Part shown: in pieces, positions 1 to 5,722 of the stretch
Layout of the letters: the number at the start of each line of letters is the position of its first letter
Numbering within the stretch: the stretch's first letter is position 1
Assembly: GCF_937128415.1 (NCBI RefSeq)
Contig: NZ_CAKZMJ010000060.1
Location: forward strand, 1 to 5,722
Source: an uncultured Caldilinea sp.
Lineage (GTDB): Bacteria > Chloroflexota > Anaerolineae > Caldilineales > Caldilineaceae
Direction of reading: 5' to 3'
Length of the DNA stretch: 5,722 bases
The notes under the pieces: generated by a model
Databases searched by the model: none
What the model was told of the DNA's origin: nothing
What the model saw: only the letters and a program-made list of their open reading frames with translations
Position numbers and translations under genes: made by a program

Positions 1-729
<729 letters not shown>

Positions 730-825
730 TCCTGTTGAGAGGATTCATCGCAGAGGGGAGCGCCAGGCAGCGTTCTGCGCACTTTGCGGTGAAACGAGTT
801 TTTGCCATTGACGCAAATTGAAAAG

Positions 826-830
826 AGGAG
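826..830 (+). promoter_or_regulatory. Ribosome binding site of thrH
   Basis: AGGAG within a purine-rich stretch. It is 5 nt from GTG 836 and 11 nt from ATG 842. The spacing favours GTG, the codon type favours ATG, and homologue length does not decide. It excludes the TTG at 818. Confidence 0.6.
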
Positions 831-841
831 CAGTCGTGTTC

Positions 842-1471
842 ATGTCATCGCCGCCAATCATCGCCTTCGACCTGGAGGGCGTCTTTTTGCCGGAAATCTG
901 GATTGCAGTGGCCGAGCGCACCGGCCTGCCGGCGCTGCGCCGCACCACGCGCGACGAGCCGGACTATGACCGCCTGATGCGCGAGCGCATGGAGATTCTC
1001 GAACGCCACGGCTTGACGCTGGCCGACATCCAACAGGTGATCGCCGGCATGGAGCCGTTGCCGGGCGCCGTAGAGTTTCTCCACTGGGTGCGACAGCGCG
1101 CCCAAATGGTCATCCTCACCGACAGCTTCTATGAATTCGTGGCGCCCTTCCTACCCAAACTCGGCTGGCCGACGGTCTTTGCACACACGCTGGAGGTCGA
1201 CGCTCGCGGCATGTTGACCGGCTACCGACTGCGCATCCCCGACGGCAAGCGCAAGGCGGTCGAGGCGCTGCGCGACCTGGGCTTTCGCACCGCCGCTGTG
1301 GGCGACTCCTACAACGATACCACGATGCTCGCCGCCGCAGACCAGGGCATTCTCTTCCGCCCGCCGCAGAACGTTGTTCAGGATTTCCCCCACTTCCCTG
1401 TAGCTCGCACCTACGATGAGCTGCGCAGGGAGCTGGAACGTTTCCTTTGCGAAATTGCGGAGATCGCTTAA
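842..1471 (+). CDS. thrH: ThrH-type HAD phosphatase: phosphoserine phosphatase / phosphoserine:homoserine phosphotransferase
   Basis: The 209-residue product resembles Pseudomonas ThrH (about 205 aa, recalled) through its whole length. ThrH dephosphorylates phosphoserine and can pass the phosphate to homoserine, touching serine and threonine synthesis in the cytosol. HAD motif I is DLEG at 10-13, with nucleophile Asp10 and Glu12 in the second acidic position, as in ThrH/SerB-type enzymes. It is followed by the ThrH-like VFLPEIW. Motif II is ILTDSFYEF, with Thr93. The motif III lysine is among Lys136/Lys138 in PDGKRK. Motif IV is GDSYNDTTML at 154-163, with the Mg-binding Asp155 and Asp159. 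The cap includes RTTRDEPDYD, also ThrH-like. Start choice: AGGAG at 826-830 lies 11 nt before ATG 842 and 5 nt before an in-frame GTG at 836, so two extra N-terminal residues are possible. A TTG at 818 lies upstream of the SD and is unlikely. The gene is probably not in one operon with ferritin, because a 624-bp gap follows. Confidence 0.92.
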   Translation: MSSPPIIAFDLEGVFLPEIWIAVAERTGLPALRRTTRDEPDYDRLMRERMEILERHGLTLADIQQVIAGMEPLPGAVEFLHWVRQRAQMVILTDSFYEFVAPFLPKLGWPTVFAHTLEVDARGMLTGYRLRIPDGKRKAVEALRDLGFRTAAVGDSYNDTTMLAAADQGILFRPPQNVVQDFPHFPVARTYDELRRELERFLCEIAEIA

Positions 1472-1570
1472 GATATTACTTTGTTCTTTACATGCGCGGA
1501 GTTGCACCTACAGAAGTTGAAGGCTGCATTGCGTACGATGAAAAATGGCGTGTTTGAGGACGTGCAGCTT
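1472..1570. other. Unique intergenic spacer between thrH and the repeat array
   Basis: This 99-bp stretch is lower in GC than its surroundings. No ORF with a ribosome binding site, tRNA or convincing terminator hairpin is visible. A promoter for the ferritin operon could lie here. The best boxes seen (TTGCAC at 1502, TACGAT at 1534) are weak or wrongly spaced, so none is called. Confidence 0.5.
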
Positions 1571-2054
1571 CTCCCCCTCTCCCAGCATTGGGAGAGGGGC
1601 AGGGGGTGAGGGCCTCCTCCTGGGTCTGCCGGGGCTCTGCGGCTACGAGCCGCAGCTACGGTGAAATCCGGGTGTCTCCTCCCCCTCTCCCAGCATTGGG
1701 AGAGGGGGTCGGGGGGTGAGGGCCTCCTCCTGGGTCTGCCGGGGCTCTGCGGCTACGAGCCGCAGCTACGGTGAATCCGGGTGTCTTTCTCCCCCTCTCC
1801 CAGCATTGGGAGAGGGGGCCAGGGGGTGAGGGCCTCCTCCTGGGTCTGCCGGGGCTCTGCGGCTACGAGCCGCAGCTACGGTGAATCCGGGTGTCTTTCT
1901 CCCCCTCTCCTAGCATTGGGAGAGGGGCAGGGGGTGAGGGCCTCCTCCTGGGTCTGCCGGGGCTCTGCGGCTACGAGCCGCAACTACGGTGAATCCGGGT
2001 GTTTTTCTCCCCCTCTCCCAGCATTGGGAGAGGGGGTCAGGGGGTGAGGGCCTC
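1571..2054. repeat. Tandem array of a 108-110 bp double-hairpin repeat, 4 full copies plus 1 partial
   Basis: Units start at the pyrimidine run CTCCCCCTCTCC: 1571-1678 (108 bp), 1679-1788 (110), 1789-1898 (110), 1899-2006 (108) and 2007-2054 (partial, first 48 bp only). Full units are nearly identical. Differences are concentrated just after the first hairpin (C, TC or CC separating two G runs) and in the last bases (TCTC, CTTT, TTTT). Hairpin 1 has arms CCCCTCTCCCA and TGGGAGAGGGG around a GCAT loop; the stem is 11 bp in units 1 and 4 and 12 bp in units 2, 3 and 5. Hairpin 2 has arms CTGCGGCT and AGCCGCAG around ACG (1637-1655, 1747-1765, 1857-1875 and 1965-1983) and is absent from the partial unit. 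No T tract directly follows either hairpin, so these are not standard intrinsic terminators. The array resembles dispersed intergenic palindromic repeats (REP/BIME-like) amplified in tandem. No transposase or coding content is present. Open frames across it change with the 108/110 bp period and encode only low-complexity peptide. Confidence 0.95.
2007..2054 (+). repeat. Operon-proximal partial repeat unit with overlapping hairpin and G-quadruplex motif
   Basis: This last copy retains hairpin 1 (12-bp stem, GCAT loop) and four G tracts at 2026-2028, 2032-2036, 2040-2044 and 2048-2050, separated by 3-nt loops. That fits the standard G3+N1-7 quadruplex pattern. The first two G tracts are also the 3' arm of hairpin 1, so the two folds exclude each other. 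It ends 28 bp before the ferritin ribosome binding site. The same G-tract layout occurs at 1590-1612, 1698-1722, 1808-1832 and 1918-1940. Folding is predicted from the motif only. Confidence 0.7.
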
Positions 2055-2082
2055 CGCACCTACACAGAATCGTTGCAATCTA

Positions 2083-2089
2083 AAGGAGG
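2083..2089 (+). promoter_or_regulatory. Strong ribosome binding site of ferritin
   Basis: AAGGAGG, an almost full complement of the 16S anti-Shine-Dalgarno sequence, sits 6 nt before ATG 2096. It is the strongest site in the window. It implies high translation of ferritin relative to the downstream genes, whose own sites are weak. Confidence 0.9.
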
Positions 2090-2095
2090 AATTCG

Positions 2096-2605
2096 ATGTT
2101 AAGCCAATCCATTCAAACGTTGCTCAATCAACAGCTTGTGAAAGAGTTGTACGCTTCCAATCTCTATCTGGCGATGTCGGCCCATTTCGCCGAGGCCAAC
2201 CTGCTCGGCATGGCGCACTGGATGCGCGTGCAGAGCGAAGAGGAGCGCGGCCACGCCCTGCGCATCCTGGATTTCATCGTCGACCGCAACGGCCACGTGG
2301 AGATCGGCGCCGTCGACCAACCGCCCTCCGAATTCGGCGCGCCGGTTGAAATCTTCAAGCAGGCGCTGGAGCACGAACGCAAGGTGACCGCCTCGATCAA
2401 CAACATCTACGCTCAGGCCGTTCGCGAAAATGACTACGCGACGCAGGTCTTCCTGCAATGGTTCGTCAACGAGCAGGTTGAGGAGGAGGCCAGCGCCACC
2501 GAAATGGTCGACCGCTTGACGATGGCGGGCAATGACGCCGCCGCAATCCTGATGCTCGACGCCGAGATGAAAGGCCGCAGCGAGGAGGAGGACGAGGACG
2601 AATAG
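2096..2605 (+). CDS. ftnA: Non-haem bacterial ferritin (FtnA-type)
   Basis: The 169-residue protein is close to the length of E. coli FtnA (165). It is a four-helix subunit of the 24-mer iron-storage shell, which oxidises Fe(II) and stores it as a mineral in the cytosol. The ferroxidase ligands fall at the same numbers as in E. coli FtnA: Glu17, Tyr24, Glu50, His53, Glu94, Gln127 and Glu130, with Glu49, Glu126 and Glu129 able to form the third iron site. There is no haem-ligand methionine pattern that would favour bacterioferritin. The C-terminus carries an acidic tail, SEEEDEDE (residues 162-169), beyond the usual helix end. Its codons form a GAGGAGGAGG purine run near the start of the next gene. 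The start is fixed by the strong AAGGAGG 6 nt upstream. It is the first gene of a tight cluster, with a 4-nt gap to the next. No Fur-box-like operator was recognised upstream; control might involve the repeat array. Confidence 0.96.
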   Translation: MLSQSIQTLLNQQLVKELYASNLYLAMSAHFAEANLLGMAHWMRVQSEEERGHALRILDFIVDRNGHVEIGAVDQPPSEFGAPVEIFKQALEHERKVTASINNIYAQAVRENDYATQVFLQWFVNEQVEEEASATEMVDRLTMAGNDAAAILMLDAEMKGRSEEEDEDE

Positions 2606-2609
2606 CGCC

Positions 2610-3088
2610 ATGAGCAGCAACCTGACGCCCTCCGCCAACGGCGAATACGCCAGCCGTCGCGAAGCGCTGTGGGCCAACGTTGTCAGTCCGGCCGGCTACG
2701 TGCTGGCGGTCTCCTATCCGATTCTGGCGATCTCGACCGGCGCGCGCGCCATTTATCAGCTCTTCTTTCGCGCCGACATCGACTATTACTTGCCGGTCTA
2801 TCTCAGCGCCTTTGCTGCGCTCTGCTACCTGACGGCGACGCTCGGCTTCGCCTACCGACGGCGCTGGACATGGTGGCTTTCGGTGCTGGCGCTCGGCGTC
2901 GAGAGCTTCATGACCCTGGTGGTGGGAACCTGGAGCTTCATCGACCCTGACTTCATCGGGCGCACCGTATGGCGCCATTTCGGAGAGGATTACGGCTACT
3001 TTCCACTCTTTCAACCCTTGATTGGCCTGGTCTGGCTCTTCTGGCCGCTGACCATGGAGGCCTATGGCATTCGTAGAAAGCGCAGCTC

Positions 3089-3092
<4 letters not shown>
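2610..3092 (+). CDS. Conserved-looking four-helix integral membrane protein of unknown function
   Basis: I cannot name this 160-residue protein. Four hydrophobic segments are visible at about 24-44, 61-82, 86-108 and 129-147. The N-terminus is short and hydrophilic and there is no cleavable signal peptide. A YRRRW cluster at 82-86 lies between helices 2 and 3, and the C-terminus is basic (RRKRSS). By the positive-inside rule both would be cytoplasmic, as would the N-terminus, with an outside loop at about 45-60 (ARAIYQLFFRAD) and another at about 109-128 (DPDFIGRTVWRHFGEDYG). The WRHFGEDYG segment is the most motif-like part, but no metal-site or catalytic signature is recognised. The gene starts 4 nt after the ferritin stop and its stop overlaps the zwf start (ATGA), so coupled translation is likely. 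Its Shine-Dalgarno is suboptimal: GAGGA at 2594-2598 within the ferritin tail, 11 nt from the ATG. Position suggests a role with ferritin or redox supply, but this is inference. Confidence 0.85.
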
Positions 3093-4645
<1,553 letters not shown>

Positions 4646-4648
4646 TTC

Positions 4649-5401
4649 ATGGAGTCGAAGGTGCTGGTGGAGGTGGCGCCAAGCGCCGAAGCGCTGGCGC
4701 ACATCGCCTGCGAGCTGATCGCCGCAGCTGCAACCGCCTCGATCGGCCGGCGGCAGTTTTTCCGCGTTGCGCTGGCCGGCGGCTCCACCCCGCGCGCCGT
4801 CTATCGTCTGCTCGCCGAAGACCCCTACATGGACTTTCAGCGCTGGCAGATCTTCTGGAGCGATGAGCGCTGCGTGCCGCCGACCTCGCCGGAGAGCAAC
4901 TATCGCATGGTGAAGGAGGAGCTGCTCGACCGCCTGGCCGAGCCGCCGGCGTTGGTCTTTCGCATGGCCGGCGAAGGCGATCCGGACGCGGCGGCGCTGG
5001 CCTATGAGCGCGCCGTGCGCGAGCTGGTGCCGCCCAACCCGGCTGCAGGCACAGGCGACGCGCCCCGCTTCGACCTCATCTTGCTTGGCATGGGCGTCGA
5101 TGGCCACACCGCCAGCCTTTTCCCCGGGACGCCGGCGCTGCACGAACGCGTGCGGTTGGTCGTGGCCAACCCGGCGCCCACCGGTCAGATGCGGCTGACC
5201 TTCACCTACCCGTTGATCAACGCAGCGCGGCGGGTCTTGATCCTGGTCAGCGGCGCAGAGAAAGCGGCGACGTTGCGAGCCGTGCTCACCGGACCGCACG
5301 AGCCAATGCGCTATCCCGTGCAGGGCGTGCGCCTGGTGCGGGGCAATTTGACGTGGCTGGTGGACAAGGCTGCGTATGGGGAGCTTGGCGCCGCTTCGTA
5401 G
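4649..5401 (+). CDS. pgl: 6-phosphogluconolactonase (DevB/SOL type)
   Basis: The 250-residue product belongs to the glucosamine-6-phosphate-isomerase-like fold family. It hydrolyses 6-phosphogluconolactone made by Zwf to 6-phosphogluconate. Visible signatures are ALAGGSTP at 41-48 (phosphate loop), then WQIFWSDERCVPPTSPESNY at 66-85, which is diagnostic of Pgl, and LLGMGVDGHTASLFPGTP around 145-162 with the likely catalytic His153. Length is at the upper end of the usual bacterial range. The start lies 3 nt after the zwf stop, with AGGGG at 4635-4639 inside the zwf tail serving as a modest ribosome binding site. Order and spacing make co-expression with zwf nearly certain. No gnd (the next pathway enzyme) lies within the window. 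Downstream the neighbour is convergent, so pgl is probably the last gene of the transcript. Confidence 0.97.
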   Translation: MESKVLVEVAPSAEALAHIACELIAAAATASIGRRQFFRVALAGGSTPRAVYRLLAEDPYMDFQRWQIFWSDERCVPPTSPESNYRMVKEELLDRLAEPPALVFRMAGEGDPDAAALAYERAVRELVPPNPAAGTGDAPRFDLILLGMGVDGHTASLFPGTPALHERVRLVVANPAPTGQMRLTFTYPLINAARRVLILVSGAEKAATLRAVLTGPHEPMRYPVQGVRLVRGNLTWLVDKAAYGELGAAS

Positions 5402-5557
5402 GCGCGGCTTGGGAATGGAGCCTTTCCAGCGCAACGAGAAGCGTTGGAGGCGGCCGCCAGCTGCGCGTCGCCTTCAGAGCCTGTTTACGCGCCAGATCGT
5501 CCAGCGTTGTGAGCAGCTTGACCTCACGGCCGAGGGTCAAGACGGCTGCTGTGGCGT
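5402..5557. other. Convergent intergenic region between pgl and the ABC ATPase gene
   Basis: The 156-bp gap separates two stop codons. No T-tailed intrinsic terminator is visible on either strand. Short frames on both strands run through it but also overlap pgl or the ATPase and have no recognisable product. The only notable structure is the inverted repeat at 5517-5541. Confidence 0.6.
5517..5541. repeat. Imperfect inverted repeat between convergent genes
   Basis: CTTGACC at 5517-5523 pairs with GGTCAAG at 5535-5541. The stem can extend by two pairs past one bulged G (5534), leaving the 6-nt loop ACGGCC, for about 9 bp in all. It could act as a two-way transcript end or RNA-stabilising hairpin, but no T tract follows on either strand. 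Its position just past the ATPase stop fits a 3' end element. Function is not shown. Confidence 0.4.
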
Positions 5558-5722
5558 TCACCCGATCCGCCGCGCCAGATATGCCTGCGTCAGCTCCGCC
5601 TGCGGCGCGCCGAAGAACTCCGCCGCCGGCGCTTGCTCGATCAGTTCGCCCATCCACATGAAGACCACGTAGTCCGCCAGGCGTCGCGCCTGGTCGATGT
5701 CGTGGGTGACCATGAGGATGGT
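5558..5722 (-). CDS. ABC transporter ATP-binding protein, C-terminal fragment (PstB-like), truncated by window edge
   Basis: The minus strand is open from the right edge to a TGA at 5560-5558, giving 54 residues that start TILMVTHD. This is the end of the Walker B strand region and the H-loop, with the switch histidine at visible residue 7. DQARRLADYVVFMWMGELIEQ follows, the usual D-loop-to-C-terminus stretch of an ABC nucleotide-binding subunit. The end, FFGAPQAELTQAYLARRIG, matches the layout of PstB phosphate-import ATPases, which end in a similar YxxGRFG. Related anion or amino-acid importer ATPases remain possible because Walker A and the signature motif lie outside the window. It would power import at the inner face of the cytoplasmic membrane. 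It is convergent with pgl. Confidence 0.85.
   Translation of the reverse strand, partial: TILMVTHDIDQARRLADYVVFMWMGELIEQAPAAEFFGAPQAELTQAYLARRIG

Noticed and set aside
783..817. Inverted repeat TTTGCG / CGCAAA upstream of thrH as an operator
   Set aside because: It is only 6 bp with a 23-bp gap, expected by chance; no paired promoter boxes were found with it.
1574..1599. Hairpin 1 of the first unit as an intrinsic terminator for thrH
   Set aside because: The stem is strong but is followed by C/G-rich sequence instead of a T tract, and it lies about 100 bp past the stop. A role in ending transcription by another route is not excluded.
1571..2054. CRISPR array
   Set aside because: The units are contiguous and nearly identical along their whole length. 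There are no variable spacers of uniform length and no cas genes.
2061..2070. Possible -10 element (CAGAAT) just before ferritin
   Set aside because: It is a four-of-six match with no acceptable -35 box at the right distance inside the repeat.
1781..2349. Plus-strand frames through the repeat array giving SPSPSIGRG-type peptides
   Set aside because: The period alternates between 108 and 110 bp, so the frame is not kept in all units. The peptides merely translate the hairpins, and one frame runs out of frame into ferritin.
5286..5657. A 123-codon minus-strand frame across the pgl end and the convergent gap
   Set aside because: It overlaps the ABC ATPase in a different frame and the end of pgl, has no ribosome binding site, and shows no recognisable domain.

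Overview
The window is a GC-rich bacterial chromosomal segment. It has short intergenic gaps, clear Shine-Dalgarno sites and tightly packed co-directional genes. Nothing in it is phage-like, plasmid-like or IS-like. The lineage cannot be proven from the window. The style of the intergenic hairpin repeats and the look of the small four-helix membrane protein would fit a Chloroflexota-type bacterium (Anaerolineae or Caldilineae), but this is a weak inference.

Layout, left to right. Positions 1-729 hold the 3' part of a short-chain dehydrogenase/reductase whose first codons lie outside the window. Positions 842-1471 hold a HAD-family phosphatase that matches ThrH (phosphoserine phosphatase / phosphoserine:homoserine phosphotransferase) closely along its length. 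Positions 1472-2095 have no credible gene. Most of that gap is a tandem array of a 108-110 bp unit, four full copies and one partial, at 1571-2054. Each full unit has two perfect or near-perfect hairpins and a G-quadruplex motif that shares bases with the first hairpin. The last, partial unit ends 28 bp before a very strong ribosome binding site.

That site serves the first gene of a compact four-gene cluster: ferritin (2096-2605), an unnamed four-helix membrane protein (2610-3092), glucose-6-phosphate dehydrogenase zwf (3089-4645) and 6-phosphogluconolactonase pgl (4649-5401). The junctions are a 4-nt gap, a 4-bp ATGA overlap and a 3-nt gap, so the four genes are probably one transcript. Zwf and Pgl catalyse consecutive steps of the oxidative pentose phosphate pathway and supply NADPH. 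Ferritin oxidises and stores iron. Their linkage suggests a unit joining iron sequestration to reducing power, perhaps in oxidative-stress defence, with the membrane protein as the unknown partner.

After pgl comes a 156-bp convergent gap with an imperfect inverted repeat. The C-terminal 54 codons of an ABC-transporter ATPase, PstB-like in its last residues, then run in on the minus strand from the right edge.

The most unusual item is the repeat array with its competing hairpin/G-quadruplex folds directly in front of the ferritin operon. The genes themselves are mostly of recognisable families.
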